Shown: one piece after another, positions 1 through 8,378 of the stretch
Position numbering within the stretch: position 1 is the first letter of the stretch
Layout of the letters: each line of letters starts with the position of its first letter
NCBI GenBank assembly: GCA_964631325.1
Contig: CAZVWJ010000031.1
Location: 1-28,367 of the forward strand
Direction of reading: 5' to 3'
Length of the DNA stretch: 28,367 nucleotides
Source of the DNA: CAZVWJ01 sp964631325
GTDB lineage: Bacteria > T1Sed10-126
Made by a program: the position numbers and the translations under genes
Notes under the pieces: generated by a model
Told to the model about the DNA's origin: nothing
Database searches by the model: none
What the model saw: only the letters and a program-made list of their open reading frames with translations

Positions 1-203
1 TGTCCTTCGGACGGATAATTCACGACAGTTACGCTGTCGCGAATTATCCGGGTTAATGAAACTGAGGCTTAAAATCCCTTGTGGGACACATTCTCCCTTC
101 GCTTTCAGAGGAACTCCGAGACATCGAAATATACAATCAACCTCTTCCCGGGCCATATATCACGATAAATTCGTCTTCGTAGGGGCAAGCCTCAGTTTTT
201 GTT
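1..203. ncRNA. candidate structured RNA, family not identified
   Basis: No credible coding frame is present. Positions 12-28 and 34-50 form a 17-base inverted repeat with one mismatch around a 5-base loop. A second perfect 12-base inverted repeat joins 59-70 (aaactgaggctt) to 187-198 and would close a 140-base domain. Inside it, tccc/ggga at 75-78 and 83-86 and acga/tcgt at 162-165 and 171-174 form small hairpins. On the plus strand the closing arm runs into TTTTT (196-200), as an intrinsic terminator would, so plus is the likelier strand. The window may start inside the element. I do not recognise tmRNA, RNase P, SRP RNA or a named riboswitch. Confidence 0.4.
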
Positions 204-254
204 AGATACAGGCAATTAAAAGCGACTTCTATAGAGCCCTTTAAATCATTTTAT

Positions 255-307
255 GAATTTACGAATTTACGAATTTATAAATTTGTAAATTTAGAAATTT
301 ACAAATT
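255..307. repeat. AT-rich direct and inverted repeats
   Basis: Three near-identical 8-mers (gaatttac, gaatttac, gaatttat) run from 255 to 278. They lead into a perfect 13-base inverted repeat, 280-292 against 295-307, with a 2-base centre. The whole block is built from variants of the unit aattta. It could be a cruciform-forming site, a protein-binding site or a degenerate intergenic repeat. No second copy was seen in the window. Confidence 0.6.
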
Positions 308-356
308 GATGAAAATGTGGGAGAATACATGGGATCCAGCAAATGGTTGATGTCAA

Positions 357-459
357 CCACCTGGCTTGTTCCGGAAATCAGCCGGGTGGCAAGTCAAAAA
401 ACAGGGCCTTTTTATTTCGGCGTTTTGCATCTCTGTTCGGGGTGGTCTTCCGGCTGATT
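357..459 (+). promoter_or_regulatory. inverted repeats upstream of the ArsR-type gene; possible alternative leader structures
   Basis: A 10-bp stem (357-366 with 380-389, one T-G pair) encloses a 13-base loop. A second 10-bp perfect inverted repeat pairs 376-385 (aatcagccgg) with 450-459. The two stems share bases 380-385, so a transcript could form only one of them at a time. The stretch lies about 80 bases upstream of the regulator gene. Whether it is transcribed with that gene is not visible, and no known riboswitch consensus was recognised. Confidence 0.3.
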
Positions 460-537
460 GAATAGTACCTAAAATAATTAGTGGTAATTGTAAAACTGTT
501 TGAAATTTTATTTAATCTCACTTGAGGAGTGATTAAG

Positions 538-831
538 ATGGATGAGAAGGATTATCGGTTGGTAAAAATTTTCAAGGCGCTGGGCAATGGGATACGGTTC
601 AATATTCTCCTGGAGTTACTAAACTCCTCCAGCTACGTACAAAATTTGGCTGAGAAGTTTGAACGAAGCGCCTCCTCTATCTCGAGTCATCTGCGAGTTT
701 TGCGTAACCTGGATTTAGTGCAATTTAAAACAGAGGGCAACCGGGTACGTTACACGACCAAGCGGACGCAAATTATTGAGAAGATAATGGAGCTGCGTTC
801 CGAAGTGCGGCGGGAAGAAGAGGAAGAATAA
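538..831 (+). CDS. small ArsR-type winged-helix transcriptional regulator
   Basis: This 97-residue protein is a single winged helix-turn-helix domain. It has an ArsR-like start (FKALGNGIRFNILLEL, about residues 9-24), a recognition-helix region (SASSISSHLRVLRNLDLV) and a wing (EGNRVRYTTK), then a charged tail ending in EEEEE. The ATG at 538 is preferred over a GTG at 529 because AGGAGT (525-530) lies 7 bases before it. The metal-binding Cys pair of ArsR and SmtB is absent, so it probably does not sense metal through that site; many ArsR-fold proteins lack it. The target is unknown. It converges on the histidine kinase gene with only 8 bases between the stop codons. Confidence 0.8.
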   Translation: MDEKDYRLVKIFKALGNGIRFNILLELLNSSSYVQNLAEKFERSASSISSHLRVLRNLDLVQFKTEGNRVRYTTKRTQIIEKIMELRSEVRREEEEE

Positions 832-839
832 AAAGTAGC

Positions 840-3617
840 TTACCTGACCACGGGAAGAGTGAAATAAAACGTGGCCCCTTCACCGGGGGCAGATTTCACC
901 CAGATTTTTCCATCGTGCTCGTTGACTATTTTCTTACAGACGGAGAGGCCGATCCCGGTGCCAGGAATTTCATCTTCGGTATGAAGACGCTCAAAGATTT
1001 TGAAAATCTTATCTTGATAATCGGGCTCAATCCCAATCCCGTTATCGGAGACTGAGAATTCCCATTTATCGGCCTTAACCATGGCATCTACTTCGATCAC
1101 CGGCGGGACATCTTCCTTGCTATAAGTGATAGCGTTGGAAATTAAATTTTGAAAAAGCCGAGCCAGAAGGCGTTTATCGCCCCGGACAACAGGTAAATCC
1201 CGGTAATTTACTTGTGTCCCGGATTCCTGAATTTTTACCTCCAGATCAGCCAGTACTTCGGACAACAGCGCCTCTATTTCAACCGGCTGGAATTGATCGG
1301 CCCCCATCTGTACCCTGGTGTATTCCATTAGCCCGTCCAACAACTTCTTCATATTCCGGACACCGTTAGTTGCTCGCTCAATGTAATTTCCGGCTTGCTC
1401 ATCAAGCACTTCAGAATAACGTTTTCCCAGCAATTCAATGTAACTGCTCACAGTCCGCAGGGGCTGTTTAAGGTCATGGGTGGCCATATTTGCAAAGTGT
1501 TTGAGTTCCCGGTTAGATCTCTTCAAACGGTTCTCAACCAGTAATCTTTCCTCCTCCACCTCCAGGGCGGAAGCAATTAGTTCCACAATAGTTTTAAGCT
1601 CAACGGACACTTCTGCGCCCTCTTTAAATATCACGCAAAGAGCGCCGACTGATTCCTTCCCCAATTCTATCTTTCTGCCTATATAGGTCCGAAGATCCAA
1701 CTCCTGAATAAGAGAATTTTTAGCGGCATATTCAGTTTCCTGGAGATTATCAATAATCTCAACCTCCTTTCCTTCTTCACAAATCACGTCATAGCAGACA
1801 TGACCCTCGGGCTGGGTTGCCGAATAAAATTCACCGGGAACCTGCCAACCAGCCCGGATTTGCAGTTGCCCTTCTTCCAGCCAATTGTAAAAAACCATAT
1901 CTGCCGAAGCCAGCTCACCACATAACTCAACCAGGCTTTCAATATTCTCCAGGGGATCAGGGGTAAAATTTAAAAAACACTCGTTAATTTTTCGCAGATT
2001 ATTCCGGGCCCGCCGCCGTTCGGTTATATCCTCGGCCACTTTTATAAAATTTGTAATCTCTCCAGAATCATCTTTTACCGGAGCAATGGAGGCATCCTCC
2101 CAGTACAGTTCACCATTTTTCTTCTGATTATGAAACTCTCCCCGCCATATTTCGCCGGCAGTTATTGTCTCCCAGAGATCACTGTAAAATTTTGAGGAAT
2201 GCTGACCACTTTTCAACACACAAGGATTTTCTCCCTGCACTTCCTCAGGACGGTATCCGGTCAATTTTCTAAAATAGGGATTAACGTATTCAATCGAACC
2301 ATCCGGGTCAGTAATTACCACGGTAGCCGGGCTCTGTTCCACGGCCCGGGATAATTTTTTTAATTCAGTCTCACGTTTTTTGCGCTCAGTGATATCCGTA
2401 TCAACCCCTACAAACCTGATTAATTTGTTCCCCTCATAAACCGGATAAATATCCGCCCGGATATGCCGGCGGTCCCGTTCCGGCGGTTCAACCCGGTATT
2501 CAACGGAAACAGAGTCTTCTATGTCCCCGGCCTTTAATTCTGCAAAAATCGCCTTCAATTTTTCTCGATCCGAATCAGGTACGTACCTGGTCCAGGCCAG
2601 GGGATCCTCGTAAACTTCCTCGCTCAGAACTCCGTGGAGAATTTCAACATTTTTATTTGTGTATAACACCTCTGACAAATCAGGGGCAAGGAGAAAAAAG
2701 TTCTGGTCAATGTTCCGGGCCATAAGGCGGAATCGTTCACTTTTTTTACGCAGTTCCCGCTCGATCTGTTCGCGTTCTTCTATTTCCGCCCGAAGCTGTT
2801 GTTCGCTCGCCTGCAGTTGTTGATTAGCGGCTTCCAATTGCTGGTTGGCGGCGCGTAATTGTTCCTCCGTACGTTTTTGCTCGGTGATATCCTGGACACT
2901 GCCTAAAACCTCAGAGGGCTGGCCATTAGGGTTGAATTTAATCTCTGCTTTCTCCCGCACCCATTTCGTTTTACCATCAACGACTATTCGGTGTTCGACC
3001 TCGTAATCACCGGTTTCCAGGGCCTGCTTCCATTGTTGATCAACAAAGTCCCGGTCGGCAGGATGGATAAATTCCAAAAAATCATCGTAATGAACCTCTT
3101 CTTCGGGAGGAACGCCAAAAATCTGGTGAGTAACTTCGGACCAGGTGAGCTGTTCAGTTTCCGGGTCAATTTCCCAGCTTCCCACTTCCGCCAGTTTCTG
3201 GACCCTTTTCAGCCGCGCTTCATTGCACCGCAGTTTACTCTCCATTTTGTTCTTATAGAGGGCAAACTCAATGTTATTGCGAAGATCTTTCTGCTGGATA
3301 GGCTTGGTTAAGTAGCCAAAAGCCTCAGTTTTTTTAACTCTTTCCCGGTAGGAATCTTCGGGATGGGCGGTAATATAGATGAGCGGTATTTTATGCTGAT
3401 TCCAAATTTGCCGGGCCGCTTCAATGCCGTCCATTTCCCCGGCTAAAACTATATCAATCAGCACGAGATCAGGGGGGGAATCCTCGATCAGTTGAAGGGC
3501 CTGCTCGGCGGTTGAACAGAGCTCAGCCACAGAATAATCACAGGTCTGGAGCTGAGTTTTTAAATCCTCAGCAATCAGCGACTCGTCCTCGACGATGAGA
3601 ATTTCAGCTTTGCCCAT
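840..3617 (-). CDS. sensor histidine kinase: REC-PAS-PAS-PAS-GAF-HisKA-HATPase
   Basis: This 925-residue protein is predicted cytoplasmic, with no membrane segment. It opens with a receiver domain (acidic pair D11/E12, phospho-acceptor D55, T83, K105). PAS domains follow at about 135-248, 292-412 and 421-535; the first two are joined by a Gln-rich coiled coil (250-290). A GAF-like region spans about 545-690. The HisKA box carries H714 in MATHDLKQPL. The ATPase has N824 and N828 (N box), D858-N859-G860 (G1) and GTGIG at 886-890 (G2), so the kinase looks intact. A receiver at the N-terminus suggests control by an upstream phosphodonor, perhaps the adjacent CheA; that link is inference. GGGAG lies about 7 bases before the ATG. 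Confidence 0.92.
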   Translation of the reverse strand: MGKAEILIVEDESLIAEDLKTQLQTCDYSVAELCSTAEQALQLIEDSPPDLVLIDIVLAGEMDGIEAARQIWNQHKIPLIYITAHPEDSYRERVKKTEAFGYLTKPIQQKDLRNNIEFALYKNKMESKLRCNEARLKRVQKLAEVGSWEIDPETEQLTWSEVTHQIFGVPPEEEVHYDDFLEFIHPADRDFVDQQWKQALETGDYEVEHRIVVDGKTKWVREKAEIKFNPNGQPSEVLGSVQDITEQKRTEEQLRAANQQLEAANQQLQASEQQLRAEIEEREQIERELRKKSERFRLMARNIDQNFFLLAPDLSEVLYTNKNVEILHGVLSEEVYEDPLAWTRYVPDSDREKLKAIFAELKAGDIEDSVSVEYRVEPPERDRRHIRADIYPVYEGNKLIRFVGVDTDITERKKRETELKKLSRAVEQSPATVVITDPDGSIEYVNPYFRKLTGYRPEEVQGENPCVLKSGQHSSKFYSDLWETITAGEIWRGEFHNQKKNGELYWEDASIAPVKDDSGEITNFIKVAEDITERRRARNNLRKINECFLNFTPDPLENIESLVELCGELASADMVFYNWLEEGQLQIRAGWQVPGEFYSATQPEGHVCYDVICEEGKEVEIIDNLQETEYAAKNSLIQELDLRTYIGRKIELGKESVGALCVIFKEGAEVSVELKTIVELIASALEVEEERLLVENRLKRSNRELKHFANMATHDLKQPLRTVSSYIELLGKRYSEVLDEQAGNYIERATNGVRNMKKLLDGLMEYTRVQMGADQFQPVEIEALLSEVLADLEVKIQESGTQVNYRDLPVVRGDKRLLARLFQNLISNAITYSKEDVPPVIEVDAMVKADKWEFSVSDNGIGIEPDYQDKIFKIFERLHTEDEIPGTGIGLSVCKKIVNEHDGKIWVKSAPGEGATFYFTLPVVR

Positions 3618-3729
3618 GGCTAACTCCCGTTTTCAACCCCGGTTATAAGACCGCTATAAGTGCCATTTTTAGATAATATTCAGGACTTGATGTTACCAAG
3701 ATTAATTAACGCAAAAATATCTATAAGAG

Positions 3730-5961
3730 TCAATTACTCTTGTGTTCGCGGTAAGCTCGTATCAAAGAGGCAATGTCGAGGATGAGACCGACCGAACCGT
3801 CACCAAGAATAGCGCCGCCGGAGACCAGGTCGGCTTCTTCAATTTCGCCTTTACCCAGGTTCTTGATGACAACCTGTTCGTGGGACTGTAGTTCATCAAC
3901 GCGGACGGCAAACTCGCCCATGTTGGAACGAACGACAACGTAGATCGTCCGCTTGTCAACTGACTCGTCGGGCTTGGCACTGGCAATCAATTCACCCGGA
4001 TCAATGAGCGGAATCACCGTGTCCCGGTAGCGAACTACTCGCCCTTTCTCCTGCATGTATTTTATGTCATCCGAGGTGGGATTAATTGACTCGGCCACCT
4101 GGTTAACCGGGAAAATCATCCGCTCATCGCCTATCTTAGCAATCAAACCATCAATGATAGCGACGGTCAGGGGAAGCTCAACAGTAAATTTTGTTCCTTC
4201 ACCGGGAGTAGAATCAATATCAATTGTACCCCGAAGCTCATCAATCTTACTGGCAACCACGTCCATCCCGACACCACGACCGGAGACATCGGTGACTTCG
4301 TCAGCCGTGGAAAAACCAGGTCTGAAAATTAGCCGCTCAATTTCTCCAGGTTCCAGGTCGTGGTCCTCGGAAATTACATCCCGTTCGATCGCCTTCTGTT
4401 CGATGTCCTCCCGGGGCAGACCCGCACCATCCTCCTCAACCTCAATATAGACGTTGCCGCTCTCGTGGTAAGCGCGAATATCAATCTGACCTTCCACCGG
4501 TTTTCCGGCTTTTTTGCGTTCCTCGGGCGACTCAATTCCATGATCGATAGCATTACGAACCAGGTGGACAAGCGGATCATGCAGTGAATCCAGCACAGAT
4601 TTATCAATCTCCGTCTCGGCCCCGGTGATGTTTAGATCCACTTCCTTGTCCGTATCCCGGGCGAGGTCCCGGACAATACGTGGTAACTTGTTAAATTCTT
4701 TTTTCATTGGAAGCATACGCATGTTCATGCTGCGCCGTTGAAGCTGATCGAGAATTTTGTCTTGTTGATTAAGAGTATTGTCCAACTTGTAGTCGAGCTG
4801 ATCCTCAAGTTGATCACGCAGTCCGGAGTGTGAAATAACCAGTTCACCAACCAGATCAACGATATTATCAATCTGACTCAACTCAACGTTAATGGTTTCC
4901 TCCCCCAGTTCTTCGTGGTCACCCCCGGATTCTTCTTCCTGTTGTTCAAGGCTGGAGAAAGCCTCCAGGTCAGTTTCACCTTCACAGGCAGCCCGGAGAT
5001 CAGCTTCCAGGGTGTTAATAAAGTTGGCGGAAAGGGGAATTTCCAGTTCCCGGCTGCCCTCGTCAACAGCTTCTTCCATGGCAGCAAGAATAGCTCGCAC
5101 ACTGTCCAGGGTGGCAAACATTAAGTCCAGCCAGGCGGCGGGAATTGTCGCCGGTATATCGTCGCGGAGGATGCCCAATAAATCCTCGGCGGCGTGGGTT
5201 AATTCCGTACAGGTTTCCAGGCCACAAAATCCAAATCCACCTTTCAAGGAATGCATGCAGCGGAAGAGTTCGTTCAGCGAGTTATCATCGGGATCATCCT
5301 CAACCTGGACCAACATATTGTCCAGAGTTTCAAGCTGTTCGTTGGCTTCCATCAGGAAGTCGGCGGCAATATCCGGATCGACATCCAGCTCAGTAACCAG
5401 CACTTCACCTTCAGGGTGCTCAGTTTCAGTTCCTGCAGAATCGGATTCGGTTTCCGTGGTTTCTTCGGCTTCAGATTCTGCCTGATCGGCCTGTTCCTTG
5501 TGAACATTGCAGAACTGCGGATCAGCCTCGGGATACTGAGCACTGTTTCGACAACGCGAACCGTCTTCAGTGGTTGCCTGACAACGTTGTTTTTGTTCAG
5601 CCTGATCAGCCTCACTTAAATAAGGGAGGAGAGCAGCCAACTTTTCACTGAGCGTCGATTGCAGGGCTTCTATTGACTCCGGGGGATCCTGGAACCACGT
5701 CCAGAGCAAATCGTTTAACTCTTCTAATTCCAAGGGTAAATCCGGGTTTTGATCCTGGTAAGCGGAAAGCAGTGAATCACAGGACTTCATTAACTCCCGG
5801 AGCACTTCCTCCTCCTTTTCGCCCGCCTCGTAATCCAGGGAATCAACCAGAATATTTTTTACGTATCCCCGGTAATCCTCCGGAATTTCCGCAAGGGAAT
5901 CAGCAATTTCCCGGAATTCTGTGGCTTCAAATTTTTCCTGTAAATTATCTTGTTTGGACAT
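3730..5961 (-). CDS. cheA: CheA-type chemotaxis histidine kinase with N-terminal Cys/His cluster
   Basis: This 743-residue protein has an acidic N-terminal region of unknown function (1-120). A compact cluster C127-X9-C137-X13-C151-X2-H154 follows, resembling a small zinc-binding motif. Next come an acidic linker, an HPt (P1) domain with phospho-acceptor H237 in CMHSLKGG, a dimerisation region (about 355-420), the ATPase (H466/N470, D473-H474-G475, DGAGL at 511-515, GRGVGMD at 561-567) and a CheW-like P5 domain (about 598-740). No CheY-binding P2 domain is evident. Catalytic residues are present, so the kinase should be active. GAGGG lies about 8 bases before the ATG. No cheW, cheY, cheB, cheR or receptor gene is in the window, so the partner system (flagella, pili or other) is not shown. 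Confidence 0.92.
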   Translation of the reverse strand: MSKQDNLQEKFEATEFREIADSLAEIPEDYRGYVKNILVDSLDYEAGEKEEEVLRELMKSCDSLLSAYQDQNPDLPLELEELNDLLWTWFQDPPESIEALQSTLSEKLAALLPYLSEADQAEQKQRCQATTEDGSRCRNSAQYPEADPQFCNVHKEQADQAESEAEETTETESDSAGTETEHPEGEVLVTELDVDPDIAADFLMEANEQLETLDNMLVQVEDDPDDNSLNELFRCMHSLKGGFGFCGLETCTELTHAAEDLLGILRDDIPATIPAAWLDLMFATLDSVRAILAAMEEAVDEGSRELEIPLSANFINTLEADLRAACEGETDLEAFSSLEQQEEESGGDHEELGEETINVELSQIDNIVDLVGELVISHSGLRDQLEDQLDYKLDNTLNQQDKILDQLQRRSMNMRMLPMKKEFNKLPRIVRDLARDTDKEVDLNITGAETEIDKSVLDSLHDPLVHLVRNAIDHGIESPEERKKAGKPVEGQIDIRAYHESGNVYIEVEEDGAGLPREDIEQKAIERDVISEDHDLEPGEIERLIFRPGFSTADEVTDVSGRGVGMDVVASKIDELRGTIDIDSTPGEGTKFTVELPLTVAIIDGLIAKIGDERMIFPVNQVAESINPTSDDIKYMQEKGRVVRYRDTVIPLIDPGELIASAKPDESVDKRTIYVVVRSNMGEFAVRVDELQSHEQVVIKNLGKGEIEEADLVSGGAILGDGSVGLILDIASLIRAYREHKSN

Positions 5962-6065
5962 TTAAAAATCCCTCGCTTTCAAAGAGTTTGTTTCACAATA
6001 AACCATAAGCAGGTGATGCGGTTTTATTTATTTCCTTGTTTTTTCTCAACCTAACCTCGGGGCAG

Positions 6066-6090
6066 ACACTCGCCCCCCGAGAAAAATTAA
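6066..6090. other. GC-rich hairpin between the HD-GYP gene and cheA
   Basis: A stretch ctcgggg...ccccgag forms a 7-bp stem around a 12-base loop just downstream of the HD-GYP stop codon. In the direction of transcription (minus) it is preceded, not followed, by a T run, so it is a poor match to an intrinsic terminator. It may slow read-through or stabilise a 3' end. Confidence 0.35.
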
Positions 6091-6106
6091 ATTAATAGTA
6101 AAAAAA

Positions 6107-7381
6107 TTATCCCCGGGCTGATTCTGTGAACTTCTGGTAGCTGCTACGCGAGGAGTTCTGGGCCAGTAAGCGTTTTTTATTTAGTAAAGAATAATTTTTT
6201 TCCAACATTGCAAGTACATCGACATCCAGTTTAGAATTATTGGCCATTTTCCGCAAAATGTTAAGCGCCTTTTCTTTCTCCATTGCCTCCCGGTAGGGAC
6301 GATCCTCCAGCAAAGCAGTGAAAACATCAGCAACTGCCATTATCCGTGCCCCCTCGGAAAGCTGATCATCAGCAAGTTTGAAAGGATAGCCGGTCCCATC
6401 CAGGCGCTCATGATGGTAGGAGGCCCACTCGTTAATTTCTTCAAAGCCGGGCAAAGGCTCAAGTGATCGATAAGTGTAATAGGTATGAGTCCGCATCACA
6501 CTAAATTCCTCGTTGCTTAAATCACCAGGTTTCTCCAGGATACTGGGTGAAACAGCGAGTTTGCCAAGGTCATGCATAAAACCGGCAATTCGCATCTTCA
6601 GGCAGGCCTCCTCGTTCCAACCACAATATCGAGCCAGTTCCTCAGCAACCGTTGAAACCCCGTCGGAATGGTTGGCAGTAAAACCGGAGCGAAAGTCAAT
6701 AACCCGGCGAAACAACTGACCGATTTTACTTACATCCTCCCAGGTAAGGCGGACCGGAGAAAAATCTAATTCTTCCTGAAGCCGCTTTTTAAGCTTATTG
6801 GAAACTAAATCCAGCCAGAACTCTTCCCGGTCGGAAACTTGTTGAAACGCGTCCACGAATTCGGGGCGAAACATCTCCCCGGTTCGAGATTCTATGTGTT
6901 CACAAATTTCCTCCGTCTGAAGAAGGATATGCCGGTCCGCATCCGGTAAAACTGAAACACGGTCGGCCAGCAGAACAAGATGACTGCATTTCGGAACATC
7001 CTGCCCTTCAACTTCCAACCCCCGACTGTTTTGCCAGGGGGTGTGATGGAATCTAATAACCTCGGCAATATTCTCAAAAAATTCTAAATCCCGCAGAAGC
7101 AAATAGCCGTTTACCGCGTGGGCCTGCGGATTTTCAAAATCAAAACTCAGGGTCTTGAGCCGTTCTTCTTCCGTCAGCGCACCAATATCATGGATCAAAC
7201 TCGCATAAACCACGTGTTTTAAATGTTTATCCTCCAGTCCAAGTTGCCGGGCAATTTCCAGGGCAATGTAAGCCACCTTATAGTGGTGATCCGTTAAATT
7301 TTGATTGACTAGATCGATGGTATTACTCATAGTTGAAAGCAGATCAAAAAGGGTAATCTCCAGGGAAGTTTCTCTAACCAT
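6107..7381 (-). CDS. tandem HD / HD-GYP domain phosphohydrolase
   Basis: This 424-residue cytoplasmic protein carries two HD-type domains. The first (about 25-150) keeps H64-D65 and H112-H113 but lacks the GYP signature. The second (about 225-400) is a classical HD-GYP: H238, H270-D271-x-G-K274, and HHERLDGTGYP at 323-333. HD-GYP proteins with this signature usually hydrolyse cyclic di-GMP, and the metal ligands look complete, so phosphodiesterase activity is the natural prediction. AAGGAGT sits just upstream of the ATG. The gene precedes cheA on the same strand by 145 bases, suggesting a shared signalling role. Confidence 0.9.
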   Translation of the reverse strand: MVRETSLEITLFDLLSTMSNTIDLVNQNLTDHHYKVAYIALEIARQLGLEDKHLKHVVYASLIHDIGALTEEERLKTLSFDFENPQAHAVNGYLLLRDLEFFENIAEVIRFHHTPWQNSRGLEVEGQDVPKCSHLVLLADRVSVLPDADRHILLQTEEICEHIESRTGEMFRPEFVDAFQQVSDREEFWLDLVSNKLKKRLQEELDFSPVRLTWEDVSKIGQLFRRVIDFRSGFTANHSDGVSTVAEELARYCGWNEEACLKMRIAGFMHDLGKLAVSPSILEKPGDLSNEEFSVMRTHTYYTYRSLEPLPGFEEINEWASYHHERLDGTGYPFKLADDQLSEGARIMAVADVFTALLEDRPYREAMEKEKALNILRKMANNSKLDVDVLAMLEKNYSLLNKKRLLAQNSSRSSYQKFTESARG

Positions 7382-7530
7382 AATTTTACTCCTTGTTTTT
7401 TAGATTATTTATAAAATTTTGTCATATATTGATGAACGAATCAACAACAATCAGTTTGTAGTAATTTGTATTTTGAGAAACTACTATTTTTCCAGAATCG
7501 TGCGCAGAAATACCATTTTCGAGAGTGGAG

Positions 7531-7559
7531 TTGATAATCCCCGGTTAATTGTTTAAAAT
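7531..7559 (+). promoter_or_regulatory. sigma-70-type promoter of the inositol monophosphatase-family gene
   Basis: A -35 box TTGATA (7531-7536), a spacer of exactly 17 bases and a -10 box TAAAAT (7554-7559) each differ from consensus at one position. Transcription would start near 7566, leaving a leader of about 30 bases before the ribosome site AAAGGAGTG (7583-7591). Confidence 0.7.
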
Positions 7560-7598
7560 CCGGCGGACGTTATTGAAATTATAAAGGAGTGAATAGTG

Positions 7599-8378
7599 AT
7601 GAAAAAACAGAGTTGGTTCGAGAAAACACTGCGAAAAATTGGTGAATTTCAGCTCAACCGGCAATCGGAGATGGAACCGGCCGGCAGTGAACACAAGAGC
7701 CGAATAGATCTTGTCACCGAAGTAGATCGAGAAAGCGAACGCCGGCTTGTCAGCGCACTCGAAGAAAAATTTCCGGCCGACGGTATCCTGGCCGAAGAGG
7801 AGCTTTCCCGGAAAAGCACCAGCGGCCGGCGCTGGATAATTGATCCCCTGGACGGGACAACCAACTACGTCCACAATCACCCGTTCTTCGGAATTTCAGT
7901 CGGGGCCCAGGAAAAGGGAGAAATTACCGAGGGATACACTTATTTTCCCCGGCTCGACAATTTTTATTACGCCCGGCGGGGTGAAGGAGCCTACAAAAAC
8001 GGGGAAACAATTGCGGTGACTGAAAACAAGGAACCGTTGAACTCCCTGCTGGCAACTGGTTTTGCTGATATGCGGACGAAAAAAGAACGTTACAATCTGC
8101 CTGTATTTAAGAAAATCATCGAGCGGGTCCAGGGGATTCGCCGGGCGGGATCCGCGGTGCACGACATGTGTTTGGTAGCGGAAGGAGTGTTCGACGGGTT
8201 CTGGGAGTATAATCTCAGTCCCTGGGACGTGGCGGCGGGAGCCGTTTTAATCCGGGAAGCGGGAGGCAAAGTAACAGACATGAGAGGCGGAGACAACTGG
8301 CTGGAGGGAAAAAATATTGTTGCTTCCAACACTCATATGCATAATCAATTACTGGACTGGGTAGAACCGCCCGATTAA
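7599..8378 (+). CDS. inositol monophosphatase family protein (SuhB-like)
   Basis: This 259-residue protein is typical of the family in length. Its Mg2+-dependent phosphatase signatures are intact: Glu in LAEEE (about 67), IDPLDGTTN with the metal-binding Asp residues near 82 and 85, and WDVAAGAVLIREAGG near 209-223. Family members hydrolyse inositol-1-phosphate, fructose-1,6-bisphosphate, NADP or related phosphates; the sequence alone does not choose among them. A GTG at 7596 directly precedes the ATG at 7599, and both lie within range of AAAGGAGTG, so the start is uncertain by one codon. Its stop overlaps the convergent gene's stop in the palindrome TTAA. Confidence 0.9.
   Translation: MKKQSWFEKTLRKIGEFQLNRQSEMEPAGSEHKSRIDLVTEVDRESERRLVSALEEKFPADGILAEEELSRKSTSGRRWIIDPLDGTTNYVHNHPFFGISVGAQEKGEITEGYTYFPRLDNFYYARRGEGAYKNGETIAVTENKEPLNSLLATGFADMRTKKERYNLPVFKKIIERVQGIRRAGSAVHDMCLVAEGVFDGFWEYNLSPWDVAAGAVLIREAGGKVTDMRGGDNWLEGKNIVASNTHMHNQLLDWVEPPD

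Noticed and set aside
1..203. 6S RNA assignment
   Set aside because: A short stretch is reminiscent, but the 12-bp closing stem lies inside what would be one strand of 6S RNA, so the structure does not fit.
4892..5485. 197-codon open frame on the plus strand
   Set aside because: It lies wholly inside cheA on the other strand, is Ser-rich low-complexity, and has no family resemblance; it reflects the codon use of cheA.
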